A DNA stretch of 49,846 bases from positions 1 through 49,846 of the IMG/VR virus record IMGVR_UViG_3300035010_000006, one strand, 5' to 3'. Positions 32,322 to 40,660 of the stretch are shown here, one piece after another (the stretch's first letter is position 1; the number at the start of each line of letters is the position of its first letter). The stretch is from a virus. A model generated the notes under the pieces. The model did no database searches. It was given only the letters and a program-made list of their open reading frames with translations, and was not told the DNA's origin. A program made the position numbers and the translations under genes.

Positions 32322-34427
32322 ATGACCGAGACGACCGAGCCGGGCGGGGGCGACCCCGCGCCGGATGCCCCTGCCATGCCGATCGTGGCGCAGCGCGCGC
32401 TGGCGGCCCCGGCCACCGTCGATCGTGCCGCGCGCACCGTCGAGGTGGTGTGGTCGACCGGCGCCCGCGCCCGCAACTTCGTCCCCGCCCTCGGCCTGAT
32501 CACCGAGGAGCTGGAGATGTCGCCGAACGCGGTGCGCATGGACGCGCTGCGCTCAGGCCAGGCCCCGGTGCTGAACACGCATCGGCGCGGCGATGCGCGT
32601 GACGTCCTTGGCCGCGTCACGGCCGCCCGCCTCGAGCGCGGGCGCGGCTATGCCACCCTGCAGTTCTCCGCCGCTGCGGACGTCGAGCCCGTCTGGCAGC
32701 GCATCGCCGACGGCACGCTCCGCGCGGTGAGCGTCGGCTATCGCGTGCACCGCTACGAGCCGCGGCCCGACGCCGCGACCGGCGAGACCGTCCACCGCGC
32801 CGTGGATTGGGAGCCCTTCGAGATCTCCGTCGTGCCGGTCCCGGTGGATCGGGACGCCGCAGTCCGTGCGCAGGGAGAGCAGGGCCTCCCCGCGCCGGCT
32901 ATCGAACCCGCCCTGCCTGACGAGGACCCACCCATGCCCGAGACGACGCCGGCTGAGCCGGCTGCTGCCCCGTCGGCGCCGCCGTCCGCCGCGCCGTCCA
33001 CCCCGCCCCAGGAGAATCCCTTGACCACTACGCCGAGCGTCCCGCCGCCCGAGCCCACCCGCGCCGCGCCCGTGCCGGCGGCCCCGCCGATCGACCTCGA
33101 CGCCATCCGCGCCGAGGCCGAGCGCGCCGTCGCCGAGCGCATCGCCAGCTACGAGCCGGTGCTCGCCGCCGCCCGCGGCCTGCTCCCCGCCGACACCATC
33201 GACGCGCTGCGCGAGGCCGCGATGCGCGATCGCGCCAGCCCCGAGGTGCTGCGCGCCCGCCTGTGGGAGGCCTTCACCCAGGCGCAGACCGCCCGCCCCA
33301 CGCTGCCGGCCCGCCCGGAGAGCGGCCCCGGTCACGATGACCCGGCGCAGCTGCTCGACGCCATGGCCGAGGCGCTCGCCGCCCGCTCGATGCCGGGCTA
33401 CCAGCCGCCCAGCACCGGCCCCGGCGCTGGCCGCCACACCGAGTTCATGGGCTGGCGCCCCTCCGACATGCTGCGCGAGCTCCTCGCGCGCCGGGGCGAT
33501 CGCAACCCGCCGCGCAATCCGACGCTCCTCGCCGAGCGCGCCTTCCACACCAGCTCCGACTTCCCGGCGCTCCTCTCGGCCGCCGCCAACAAGATGCTGC
33601 TCGCCGCCTACCAGCCGGCGCAGCCGACCTACCGGCAGATCTTCCTCCGCCGCGATTTCCGGGACTTCAAGCCGCACCGGCACCTGCGCGTCGGCGACTT
33701 CCCGACGCTCCTGCCGCTGCTGGAGAACGGCGAGATCCAGGTCGGCACCATGTCCGAGAGCCAGGAGATCGTCGTCCTGCAGACCTTCGCGCGGCGCATT
33801 CGCGTGACGCGACCGATGCTGGTGAACGACGATCTCGGCGCCTTCACCGACTTCGCCGCCGCGATCGGCCGGCGCGTCGCCGAGTTCGAGAACGCCACCG
33901 CCTACCAGCTGCTGAACAGTGGCAATGGCGACGGTCCGACGCTCACCACCGGCAACGCGACGGTGTTCGGCACCGGCGCGGGACGCGCGAACAAGGCCGG
34001 CGCGGGCTCCGCCCTCGACCTGCCGAACCTCGCTGTCGGCCGCGCCGCGATCATGCGCCAGAAGACCCTCGATGGCCTGCCCATCTCGATCGGCAGCACG
34101 ATGCGGCTGCTGGTAGGCCCGAGCCAGGAGCTCGCCGCGCGGCAGCTCACCATCAGCGTCGCCGCCAACCAGATCGGCAACGCGAACGTCTTCGCGGGCT
34201 TTGTGCAGCCACTCGTCGAGCCGCTGATCGGGGCGAACCGCTGGTACCTCTTCTCCGACCCGCTGAGCGCGCCGGTCTACGTCTACGGCTACCTCAACGG
34301 CGCGGAGGGGCCGCAGGTCACCACCGGACCGGTGCAGGGCGCGGATGGCATCGAGGTCAGCGTGATCTTCGACTTCGGCGTGGGCGCCATCGACTGGCGC
34401 GGCGCCTGGTTCAACCCCGGCACCTGA
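32322..34427 (+). CDS. Prohead protease-major capsid fusion protein
   Basis: 701 residues. Residues ~20-185 match HK97-family prohead proteases, with H87 (VLNTHRRGD) and S137 (RAVSVGYRV) as the likely catalytic pair. A Pro/Ala-rich linker (~190-250) and a helical scaffold-like part (~250-330) lead into a Mu gpT-like major capsid domain (FHTSSDFPALLSAAANKMLL onward) to the end. The family is known as a protease/capsid fusion. It should self-process during head assembly. Inside the linker there are two possible internal starts, listed separately. Confidence 0.9.
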   Translation: MTETTEPGGGDPAPDAPAMPIVAQRALAAPATVDRAARTVEVVWSTGARARNFVPALGLITEELEMSPNAVRMDALRSGQAPVLNTHRRGDARDVLGRVTAARLERGRGYATLQFSAAADVEPVWQRIADGTLRAVSVGYRVHRYEPRPDAATGETVHRAVDWEPFEISVVPVPVDRDAAVRAQGEQGLPAPAIEPALPDEDPPMPETTPAEPAAAPSAPPSAAPSTPPQENPLTTTPSVPPPEPTRAAPVPAAPPIDLDAIRAEAERAVAERIASYEPVLAAARGLLPADTIDALREAAMRDRASPEVLRARLWEAFTQAQTARPTLPARPESGPGHDDPAQLLDAMAEALAARSMPGYQPPSTGPGAGRHTEFMGWRPSDMLRELLARRGDRNPPRNPTLLAERAFHTSSDFPALLSAAANKMLLAAYQPAQPTYRQIFLRRDFRDFKPHRHLRVGDFPTLLPLLENGEIQVGTMSESQEIVVLQTFARRIRVTRPMLVNDDLGAFTDFAAAIGRRVAEFENATAYQLLNSGNGDGPTLTTGNATVFGTGAGRANKAGAGSALDLPNLAVGRAAIMRQKTLDGLPISIGSTMRLLVGPSQELAARQLTISVAANQIGNANVFAGFVQPLVEPLIGANRWYLFSDPLSAPVYVYGYLNGAEGPQVTTGPVQGADGIEVSVIFDFGVGAIDWRGAWFNPGT
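33010..33023 (+). promoter_or_regulatory. Internal ribosome site and TTG in the protease-capsid linker
   Basis: AGGAGA (33010-33015) is followed by TTG at 33021 in the reading frame (L234). Spacing is right for initiation, so a shorter scaffold-capsid product could be made without the protease. An ATG at 32934 (M205) in the same linker is another candidate with a weaker site. Whether either is used is unknown. Confidence 0.4.
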
Positions 34428-34458
34428 TCCCTTCCACCACCACAGCAGCTTCGTCGAG

Positions 34459-34476
34459 GGCGCCCTGCGGGGCGCC
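34459..34476 (+). terminator. Hairpin after the capsid gene
   Basis: GGCGCCC-TGCG-GGGCGCC is a perfect 7-bp stem with a 4-nt loop, 32 bp after the capsid stop and before DUF2190. No strong T-run follows. It may partly stop transcription or protect the capsid mRNA, as is common after capsid genes. Confidence 0.4.
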
Positions 34477-34500
34477 TTCGGCGTTTCAGGAGACCTCTCC

Positions 34501-34851
34501 ATGCGCAACTGCATCCGTCCCGACGCCCGCTCCGTTCCCATGGTCGTGCCCTATGCCGGCGGCATCCTCTCCGGCCAGGGCATGCTGGTCGGCGCCTTCT
34601 TCGGCGTGGCCGCCGCCGACGCCGCGCAGAACGCCACGGTCGAATGCGAGACCCGCGGCGAGTTCGAGCTCGCCAAGGACCCGACCCAGGCCATGGCCGC
34701 CGGCGCGCGGGTCTTCTGGGACAACACCAGCCGCCGCCTGACCACCACCGCGACGGGCAACTTCCAGGTCGGCGTCGTCACGGTCGCCGCCCTCGCGGCC
34801 GACGCCACGGTCCGCGTCATACTGGCCCGCGTGCCGGCCTCGGGGGCGTGA
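34501..34851 (+). CDS. DUF2190 protein, probable capsid decoration
   Basis: 116 residues with CAGGAGA before the ATG. It matches DUF2190: VPYAGGILSGQGMLVGAFFG, then a Glu-rich strand ECETRGEFELAKD, and ARVFWDNTSRRLT. DUF2190 proteins resemble the trimeric decoration proteins of lambda-like phages and follow the capsid gene, as here. It probably caps the capsid surface and stabilises the filled head. Confidence 0.88.
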   Translation: MRNCIRPDARSVPMVVPYAGGILSGQGMLVGAFFGVAAADAAQNATVECETRGEFELAKDPTQAMAAGARVFWDNTSRRLTTTATGNFQVGVVTVAALAADATVRVILARVPASGA

Positions 34852-34853
34852 CC

Positions 34854-35504
34854 ATGGATCCCAAGGCCAGCCGGGGCTATCGCAACCGCAACCCCGGCAA
34901 CATCGAGCACGTCGCCACGAACAAGTGGCTCGGCCTCGAGACGCCGCCCTCGGACGGGCGCTTCTGCCGGTTCCGCTCGCACCAGCACGGCATCCGCGCG
35001 CTGGCCCTGCTGCTGCAGAGCTACCAGGACCGGCACGGGCTGCGCACGGTCCGCGGCATCGTCGCGCGCTGGGCTCCGAGCAGCGAGAACGACACCCGCG
35101 CCTACCAGGCGGCGGTCGCCGCGCGGCTCGGAGTTGGGCTCGACGATCCCATCGACCTGCACGACGCCGCCACCATGCGCGGCTTGGTCGAGGCGATCAT
35201 CCGCCATGAGCTCGGCGGCATGCCCTACGCGTCGGAGACGATCGCGGAGGGCCTGCGCATGGCCGGCCTGGTCCAGCCCGGCCTGGCCCACAGTGGCACC
35301 GTGCGTGCGGCCGCGAGCTCGGTGGTCGCCGGCGTCACGGCAGCGGCGGTGGTCGATGCCGTCACCACGCTGGCGCCGCATGCCGAGGGCCTGGCGGCGG
35401 TGCTGCGGGCGCTCGGCCCTTGGGGCGTCGCCACCGCGGTGATCGGCGTCGCGGCCTGGACCATCCACCAGCGGCTGCAGCGGCAGCGGGAGGTCACCCG
35501 ATGA
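34854..35504 (+). CDS. Virion/lysis protein resembling phage structural protein P5
   Basis: 216 residues. The first ~140 (RGYRNRNPGNIEHVATNKWL, FRSHQHGIRALALLLQSYQD, then HGLRTVRGIVARWAPSSEND) match a family annotated as structural protein P5 or peptidoglycan-degrading enzyme in many prophages. The C-terminal 60 residues are hydrophobic (VVAGVTAAAVVDAV, WGVATAVIGVAAW) and could anchor it in a membrane. It may be the endolysin or a virion-associated murein enzyme. I see no separate endolysin, which favours that role. The stop overlaps the next start by 4 bp. Confidence 0.75.
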   Translation: MDPKASRGYRNRNPGNIEHVATNKWLGLETPPSDGRFCRFRSHQHGIRALALLLQSYQDRHGLRTVRGIVARWAPSSENDTRAYQAAVAARLGVGLDDPIDLHDAATMRGLVEAIIRHELGGMPYASETIAEGLRMAGLVQPGLAHSGTVRAAASSVVAGVTAAAVVDAVTTLAPHAEGLAAVLRALGPWGVATAVIGVAAWTIHQRLQRQREVTR

Positions 35505-35776
35505 CGGACCACGACCGCGAACTCGGAACCATCGTCACCCGCCTGACCGAGATCGAGCGGCGACTGGCCGAGGGCGACAAGGACATGCGCGAGCTGACCC
35601 GCACCGTGACCGAGCTCGTCAAGGCGATGGCGGGCCTGACGGCGCGGCTGTCGCTGGCGGCGGGCGGGGTGCCGGGTGCGTCGCCGGCTATCCCCGCGAC
35701 GGGTGCGGCGGCGGCCGGCGGCATCGTCGGTGCGGCGGTCGGGGCGAAGCTCGCCTCCTGGCTGGGCCTCGGCTGA
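35501..35776 (+). CDS. Small coiled-coil membrane protein, holin-like candidate
   Basis: 91 residues. The N-terminal ~45 form a charged coiled coil (IVTRLTEIERRLAEGDKDMR), and the C-terminal ~35 are Gly/Ala-rich and hydrophobic (GAAAAGGIVGAAVGAKLASW), one membrane helix. This layout resembles XhlA-type holin accessories. It is coupled to the P5-like gene by ATGA overlap, which suits a lysis pair. Function is inferred from shape and position. Confidence 0.6.
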   Translation: MTDHDRELGTIVTRLTEIERRLAEGDKDMRELTRTVTELVKAMAGLTARLSLAAGGVPGASPAIPATGAAAAGGIVGAAVGAKLASWLGLG

Positions 35777-35782
35777 TCCGCC

Positions 35783-36091
35783 ATGGGCGTGTTCGACGAT
35801 GCGCTGGCGGTGCTCGCGGCCGACCCCAACATCGGCGTCGAGGCGACTTATCGCGCCGCGGGCACTGGTGCGCCTGTGCCCCTCCGCATCCTGCGCTCCA
35901 GCCCCGATCGCGTGGTGGACGCCTTCGACACGGCGGTGCTGCGTGCGACCGACTTGCTGACGGTCGGCATCGCGCTGCTGCCGGCGATCGAGGCGGGCGA
36001 CACCTTCACCATCGGCACGGACCTGCTGACGGTGGACAGCGCTGAGCGGGATGCCGCCGGTGTCGCCTGGCGCGTGCTCTGCCGGCGATAG
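35783..36091 (+). CDS. Head-tail joining protein (gpFII-like)
   Basis: 102 residues. The region LRILRSSPDRVVDAFDTAVL and GDTFTIGTDLLTVDSAERDA reads like small beta-barrel head-tail connectors of the lambda FII class. It lies between the lysis candidates and the tail genes, as connector genes do. The match is by pattern and position only. Confidence 0.6.
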   Translation: MGVFDDALAVLAADPNIGVEATYRAAGTGAPVPLRILRSSPDRVVDAFDTAVLRATDLLTVGIALLPAIEAGDTFTIGTDLLTVDSAERDAAGVAWRVLCRR

Positions 36092-36094
36092 GCC

Positions 36095-36817
36095 GTGCGC
36101 CTCAATGCCGTCGTCGGCGACCTGCGCAAGGCACTCGCCGAGGAGGTCCGCGCCGGCGAGCGCGCGGCCTCCCGCGCCATCCGCGCCGAGACCGACGCGC
36201 TCAAGGTGGAGCTCCGCCAGCAGGTCACCGGCTCGCTCGGCGGCAAGGCGCGCGGCATCGCCAATGCCTGGCGGTCGCAGGTCTTCCCGCGGACCGGCGT
36301 GTCGATGCGCGCCGCCGGCCTCGTCTGGAGCAAGACCCCGCTCGTCATCGACGCCTTCGAGCGCGGGGCGACCATCCGGCCGAAGGGCGGCGGGCGGTTC
36401 CTCGCGATCGCCACCGGCTTCAACGCCGCCCGCGGCTGGCGTGGGCGCGGCGACAAGGGGCTGCGGGTCACGGCCACCCAGATGATCGCCTCCGGCCAGG
36501 GCTTCCTGCGGCCCTTCCGCTCGGGCCGCGGCTTCGTCTGGTGCCTGCCGCTGCGCCAGGGCGCAGGGAGCGGCCGACGGCGCCGCACCCGGCTGATCGC
36601 AGGCGGTGTCGCCGAGGTCGGCACCGCCAACCGCAGGGGCCGTGAGGCCTGGGCCCGCGGGCTGCTCGAACAGGGGATGGTGCCGATGTTCCTGCTCCTG
36701 CCGCAGGTGAAGCTGGCCAAGCGCCTCGACGTGCGCGGGGCGTCGCTGCGCGCCCTGCGGCGCCTGCCGCGGCGCTTCGTGGCGGCCTGGGAAGCCGAAG
36801 CGACGAGGACCGGATGA
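36095..36817 (+). CDS. DUF6441 phage protein (probable head-tail/tail completion)
   Basis: 240 residues starting at GTG 36095. The pattern matches DUF6441: a helical N-terminus (LRKALAEEVRAGERAASRAI), LGGKARGIANAWRSQVFP, then AGLVWSKTPLVIDAFERGAT and FLAIATGF. The C-terminal part ends in a basic helix. Such proteins lie at the site of the lambda Z or HK97 gp10-type tail component, so a role in joining tail to head is likely. No strong ribosome site is seen at the GTG. Confidence 0.75.
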   Translation: MRLNAVVGDLRKALAEEVRAGERAASRAIRAETDALKVELRQQVTGSLGGKARGIANAWRSQVFPRTGVSMRAAGLVWSKTPLVIDAFERGATIRPKGGGRFLAIATGFNAARGWRGRGDKGLRVTATQMIASGQGFLRPFRSGRGFVWCLPLRQGAGSGRRRRTRLIAGGVAEVGTANRRGREAWARGLLEQGMVPMFLLLPQVKLAKRLDVRGASLRALRRLPRRFVAAWEAEATRTG

Positions 36818-37242
36818 GTGTGCGCGAGACCGCCCTGGCTGCCCTGTCCGCCCGCCTGGGCGCCGCCCTGGCCGCGCGGAGCCCCGCGCCGAAGGTCCTC
36901 CGCAACGAGACCGTCCCGCAGCGCCTGCCCGCCGGCGGGCTGGTGGTGGTGCGCGACGGCGAGACGGTGGAGGAGACCCCGATCCTCTCCCTGCTCGCCT
37001 GGGCGGTGGAGCACCGAGCGGAAGTCGAGGTCGCCGCCGCCACCGGGGCCCTGCTCGACGCGCTGCTGGTCGACATCGCCGCGGCGATCGCTGGCGATCG
37101 CACCCTCGGTGGCGCGGTGGAGTGGACGCAGCCCGGTGCGCCGTCCTTCGACGATGCCGAAACCGAGGGCACCGCCGCAGCGCGCGCCGCCTCGGTCCCC
37201 GTCACGCTGTCCTTCACCGTCGCCGGCTCGGCGCTGGCCTGA
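36814..37242 (+). CDS. Tail terminator-like protein
   Basis: 142 residues coupled to the previous gene by ATGA overlap. The layout fits a gpU-like tail terminator: a helical start (RETALAALSARLGAALAARS), VVVRDGETVEETPILS, then a helical and strand part ending VPVTLSFTVAGSAL. It lies immediately before the tail tube gene. Some relatives are mislabelled as acyl-CoA transferases in databases. Confidence 0.65.
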   Translation: MSVRETALAALSARLGAALAARSPAPKVLRNETVPQRLPAGGLVVVRDGETVEETPILSLLAWAVEHRAEVEVAAATGALLDALLVDIAAAIAGDRTLGGAVEWTQPGAPSFDDAETEGTAAARAASVPVTLSFTVAGSALA

Positions 37243-37254
37243 CAGGAGCTTCCA

Positions 37255-38211
37255 ATGCCTCGTGCCATCGGCGCGAACTCGCGCCTGCTCATGATCCCCG
37301 AGGTCACCTACGGCACCGCACCAGGCGGCAACTGGCGGCGGGTGCCCTTCCTCTCCTGCAACCTCGGCGCCGAGCAGCCGCTGCTCGACGCGGACGTCAT
37401 CGGCCTTGGCGGCAATCGCGATCCCGCCGCGCCGTTCTTCGACACGGTCACGGTCGAGGGCGACGCCGTCGTGCCGGTGGACCTGATCAACATCGGCCAC
37501 TGGCTGCGCCTGCTGCTCGGCGTGCCGAGCACCACCGGCACCAACCCAAACTTCACGCACACCTTCGGCTCCGGCGCGGCGACGCTGCCCTCCCAGGCGA
37601 TCGAGATCGGCTATCCAGACGTACCGAGCTACGACGTCTGCGCCGGCGTGCGCGCGGACGCGCTGGAGATCGACTTCAGCCCGACCGGACCGGCGACGGC
37701 CACGATCAAGCGGATCGCTCAGGGCTCGACGCGCTCGGGCTCGTCCTCCGGCGGCACGCCGGTTTCGGCGGCCTACACCGCGTTCAACAAGGCGCAGGGC
37801 TCGATCACGCGCGGCGGGTCCGCGCTGGCGCAGGTCACCGGCGCGCGGCTTGCCTACTCGAACAGCGTCGAGGCGGTGCGCACCATCCGCGCCGACCGGA
37901 AGATCGAGGGGGCGGATCCCGGCATCGCGCGCGCCACCGGCCAGATCACCGCGCGCTTCGCGGACACCACGCTGCTGACGCAGGCGCAGAACGGCACGGC
38001 GGCGGAGTTCGCCTTCGCGTTCACCATCGACGCCAACCGCAGCCTCACCTTCACGCTGCACGAGGTCTACCTGGCGCTCGCGAAGACCCCGATCGAGGGG
38101 CCGGCGGGCGTCGAGGCGAGCTTTGAGTTCCGCGCAGCCTTCAACGCGACGGCGACACGCATGCTGACGGCGGTGCTGAAGAACCAGCAGGCGGGGACGG
38201 AGTACGCCTAA
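37255..38211 (+). CDS. Tail tube protein
   Basis: 318 residues with GGAG before the ATG. The opening ANSRLLMIPEVTYGTAPGGN and later DFSPTGPATATIKRIAQGS are typical of siphovirus tail tube proteins of the Phage_TTP_10 type. The fold is beta-rich throughout. It should polymerise around the tape measure to form the tail tube. It is the last gene before the first minus-strand cargo island. Confidence 0.88.
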   Translation: MPRAIGANSRLLMIPEVTYGTAPGGNWRRVPFLSCNLGAEQPLLDADVIGLGGNRDPAAPFFDTVTVEGDAVVPVDLINIGHWLRLLLGVPSTTGTNPNFTHTFGSGAATLPSQAIEIGYPDVPSYDVCAGVRADALEIDFSPTGPATATIKRIAQGSTRSGSSSGGTPVSAAYTAFNKAQGSITRGGSALAQVTGARLAYSNSVEAVRTIRADRKIEGADPGIARATGQITARFADTTLLTQAQNGTAAEFAFAFTIDANRSLTFTLHEVYLALAKTPIEGPAGVEASFEFRAAFNATATRMLTAVLKNQQAGTEYA

Positions 38212-38222
38212 TCCCCGTACTG

Positions 38223-39110
38223 CTACGTGGGAGGAATCGAGGCGGCTTGCCGTGCCAGGCGGTTCTCAACAAATCGAAGTTGTTGATCATCCCGGCCGTA
38301 GACGAACCTCGATGCTTGCCGCACCACCACATCGTTGATGTGCGCCTGAAGCGCCCGGATCGGCGCAGCGCGGATCTGCGCCAACATCTCCTCGGTGTTG
38401 GTGGCTACGAACATCGTCGAGGGGCCGAGTGGAAGCACGATATGGCCGTCGGGTCGATCTAGGCCATTGCTCGTCACTAGGGGATGGTCGGATGTGAGAA
38501 AGCTGCGGTCAGAACCGTCGATGCCGACGACATGCCACGTCATGCGGTTCAGGAAGTCGCCGACGCGCTGACTGTCCACGGCACGCCGGAACACCTCTGC
38601 CCAGAGCCGCTGATCGGCATCGCGGTTGAGATCGTCGTAAAAGTCGTCGAAGGACCGCGGATCGTCGGGCGCGCGCTTCTCGTGAAAGAGCTGCTCGTAC
38701 TGGCTCATGTTCGCGGAGACATACCGTCGGCACCGCTCCTTCAACGCCGCCAGCCGCGTCGGCGAGCGATGGTGCAGCGACATGACAAACCGAGACCATC
38801 CGTCGCGCAGCCTGGGCGATAGGGCCGCAGGTCCCTGGCCCTGATCGAGCATCACGTCCAGCGCGTCGCTTGCGAGCTGATCAACCTGCTTGAGAAAGTG
38901 ATCCTCCAGCATCGTCCGATGTTCAGCAGGGAACCCCGGCACAGAGTACAGGTCGACCTCGAAGCCTGCCGCAGTCGGCGCCTTCAGCTGCGGCACCACT
39001 TTCCGGTGAGGCCGGCTGTACTGGCATACGCGCCCGCCGGTTTCCCACCGCTTGAGGTAGAACACCGGCACGTAGTGATGCCGCCTTGATTGCTGGAGCA
39101 CGGACGACAT
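38223..39110 (-). CDS. DUF4238 protein (cargo gene)
   Basis: 295 residues on the minus strand. The opening RRHHYVPVFYLKRWETGGRV is the DUF4238 hallmark (HHYVP), and the later block RSFLTSDHPLVTSN is also typical. The activity is unproven; the conserved His pair and Asp/His residues suggest a catalytic role. It is encoded against the tail operon and has lower GC (by eye) than flanking phage genes, so it was probably acquired as cargo. It lies next to a toxin-antitoxin module. Confidence 0.82.
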   Translation of the reverse strand: MSSVLQQSRRHHYVPVFYLKRWETGGRVCQYSRPHRKVVPQLKAPTAAGFEVDLYSVPGFPAEHRTMLEDHFLKQVDQLASDALDVMLDQGQGPAALSPRLRDGWSRFVMSLHHRSPTRLAALKERCRRYVSANMSQYEQLFHEKRAPDDPRSFDDFYDDLNRDADQRLWAEVFRRAVDSQRVGDFLNRMTWHVVGIDGSDRSFLTSDHPLVTSNGLDRPDGHIVLPLGPSTMFVATNTEEMLAQIRAAPIRALQAHINDVVVRQASRFVYGRDDQQLRFVENRLARQAASIPPT

Positions 39111-39120
39111 TGGCTGCTCG

Positions 39121-39570
39121 CTACTCGGTCCGCCTCACGGCATGGACGGCGCGCTCCGCTCGCCATCGTCTGAGCGCTTCGCGGACTTCCGCCATGAGTC
39201 TGTCGGGGAGAAGCCCGTAGCTCACGTCAAGATCGCCGGCTCCGCGATCCACGGGCCGCAGATCAGGTCCGGGCCAGACGAAGCGGTTGTATTCGCTAAC
39301 CACAACCCAGCATGGCTCTGCCTGAAGACCGAGGCGCGCGCGTGTGGCGGTGGGAAGCAGAACCGCAGTCGCAGGTTCGATCGGCCGGCTTGAGGTGATC
39401 GGCAGCACGACGACTTCGTGCTGCCCGTCCGCCTGCTGGAGCACGGCGACCACAGCCGCGGGGCGATCCTTGGTGCCTTCCTCACGGCCCGAGGCGTACT
39501 CGTGGCTCCACAGATAGTTGTAGCGAATGACCTCGCCGACGGCCGGAAGGGGCAGGCTACTCGACTTCAC
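39121..39570 (-). CDS. PemK/MazF-like toxin
   Basis: 149 residues from GTG 39570. The core AVGEVIRYNYLWSHEYASGR, KDRPAAVVAVL and VVVLPITSSRP is the plasmid-maintenance toxin family of the PemK/MazF fold that is common in alphaproteobacterial prophages; SEYNRFVWPGPDLRP is a further family mark. I choose GTG 39570 over ATG 39609 because it overlaps the antitoxin stop by only 14 bp and starts directly before the conserved domain. It should cut mRNA when free of antitoxin. Confidence 0.8.
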   Translation of the reverse strand: MKSSSLPLPAVGEVIRYNYLWSHEYASGREEGTKDRPAAVVAVLQQADGQHEVVVLPITSSRPIEPATAVLLPTATRARLGLQAEPCWVVVSEYNRFVWPGPDLRPVDRGAGDLDVSYGLLPDRLMAEVREALRRWRAERAVHAVRRTE

Positions 39571-39823
39571 GGTCGAACTGCTTGGCTTCCTCGGGGGGGC
39601 GTGCGGCAAGGATCGCGTCGATCACATCCTGCGGCGCGTCCTCGGTGCGCATCACCTGGCGATCGCGGCGCTTGAGGCGCTCGTATTCCTCGACCGAGAT
39701 CATGACGGTGCGCGGCCGGCCATTGCGGGTGATGGCGACGGGTTGGGTCAGGGCTTTGTCCTGATAGAGGCCGAAGTTCCGCTGCGCCTCGGCCGCCGGG
39801 ACCTTGAGCATGGGCTCGGTCAT
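39557..39823 (-). CDS. Phd/YefM-family antitoxin
   Basis: 88 residues. The pattern LKVPAAEAQRNFGLYQDKAL, VAITRNGRPRTVMISVEEYE is the standard Phd/YefM DNA-binding domain. The C-terminal ~30 residues (DAPQDVIDAILAARPPEEAK) should wrap and block the toxin encoded just downstream. Such antitoxins repress their own promoter; a palindrome lies in the upstream gap at 39840-39849. The gene is divergent from the tail chaperone gene. Confidence 0.88.
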   Translation of the reverse strand: MTEPMLKVPAAEAQRNFGLYQDKALTQPVAITRNGRPRTVMISVEEYERLKRRDRQVMRTEDAPQDVIDAILAARPPEEAKQFDREVE

Positions 39824-39839
39824 CGGGGTGTTCCTTGGT

Positions 39840-39849
39840 TTCTGCAGAA
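39840..39849. promoter_or_regulatory. Palindrome in toxin-antitoxin promoter region
   Basis: TTCTGCAGAA is a perfect 10-bp palindrome 17 bp before the antitoxin start. On the minus strand TATGTATTCTGCAG gives a possible -10 (TATGTA or TATTCT). It could be the antitoxin's own operator, and binding there might also affect the divergent tail gene. Confidence 0.35.
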
Positions 39850-39877
39850 TACATAACCCATGGAGGACCAGTTTTCC

Positions 39878-40255
39878 ATGTTCACCCTCGACCTCCCGGC
39901 CGAGCCGTACTGGCTCGACCTGCCGCGCGGCGTCCGCGTGGAGATCCGCCCCGTGACGACCGCGGTGATGGCCGCCGCGCAGGCCGCGGCGGCACGCCGC
40001 CTCGCCGCGATCCGCATCGCCGATCCGGACCTCGACCCCGACATGTCGCGCGGCCTGTCCTTCGCCTTCCTCGTGAAAGTTCTCGCCCGCCACGCTGTCA
40101 CGGCCTGGGAGGGTATCGGCGATGCCGCCGGCAAGCCGCTGCCGCTCTCGCCCGAGGCGGTCGAGCGCCTGATGGACCTCGACGACATCGCCGCCGCCTT
40201 CTGGGACCGCGCCACCGCACCGGTCGCGGCGGTGGCCGCCGAGGGAAACGGCTGA
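39878..40255 (+). CDS. Tail assembly chaperone (gpG-like)
   Basis: 125 residues from ATG 39878, chosen because GGAGG lies 11 bases before it; the upstream ATG 39860 lacks a ribosome site. The N-terminal part (FTLDLPAEPYWLDLPRGVRV, then RPVTTAVMAAAQAAA) and a helical end (SPEAVERLMDLDDIAAAFWD) fit a tail chaperone of the lambda G role. The gene ends at TGA 40253-40255, 4 bases after a slippery GGGAAAC, so some ribosomes should shift and make the longer form listed next. It probably coats the tape measure during tail assembly. Confidence 0.75.
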   Translation: MFTLDLPAEPYWLDLPRGVRVEIRPVTTAVMAAAQAAAARRLAAIRIADPDLDPDMSRGLSFAFLVKVLARHAVTAWEGIGDAAGKPLPLSPEAVERLMDLDDIAAAFWDRATAPVAAVAAEGNG

Positions 40256-40590
40256 GGGCTCGCGCCGCCTGGCACTTCGGCCGCGGGCCCGAGTACTGCC
40301 ACGGCTGCGCTGGCCTTGGCCGAGATTGCGCCGACGCCTGTCCCTACGCCGCGCACGCACCGACCAGCCTCGAAGGCCACGCCTGCTGGTCTGCCGGCAC
40401 CACCTGCGCTGAGGTCACGATGGCCGGCCTGACCCTCGACACCGCGGGCGCGCTCGCCGCAGCGCGGGAAATGGGCGCCTCTGGCTGGGCCGCGGCGGAG
40501 TTGCTGACGGCTATGCGCCTTGGCATGGCCGCGGGGACCGCTACCCGTCGGGAGGAGGCGGGAGGGTCACTCGGGGAAAGCCTTAAATAA
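39878..40590 (+). CDS. Frameshifted tail chaperone fusion (gpGT-like)
   Basis: At 40243-40249 the sequence GGGAAAC lies in the correct phase (G-GGA-AAC) for a -1 slip. Reading then continues as CGG-CTG-AGG and gives 113 more residues (RLRARAAWHFGRGPEYCHGC onward) to a stop at 40588-40590, for a 237-residue fusion. Lambda makes gpGT from GGGAAAG in the same gene position. The extension is Cys-rich (EYCHGCAGLGRDCADACPY and later HACW, TTC), suggesting a zinc site. Independent translation from an internal ATG near 40420 is possible but explains the data less well. Confidence 0.75.
40243..40249 (+). promoter_or_regulatory. Programmed -1 frameshift slippery site
   Basis: GGGAAAC fits X-XXY-YYZ in the phase of the chaperone gene. 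The zero-frame stop follows 4 bases later. GC-rich sequence downstream (40250-40300) could fold as a stimulator, though I did not compute a structure. Confidence 0.75.
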
Positions 40591-40660
40591 ACAAGTGTCT
40601 GATCCGCCGAGGTTTTTTCTCGCCCAAGACGGCCGCTGGGGTGGGCGGTGAAAATGAACC

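Noticed and set aside
32553-34541. A 662-codon minus-strand frame
   Set aside because: It is the antisense of the protease-capsid fusion and contains no recognisable family.
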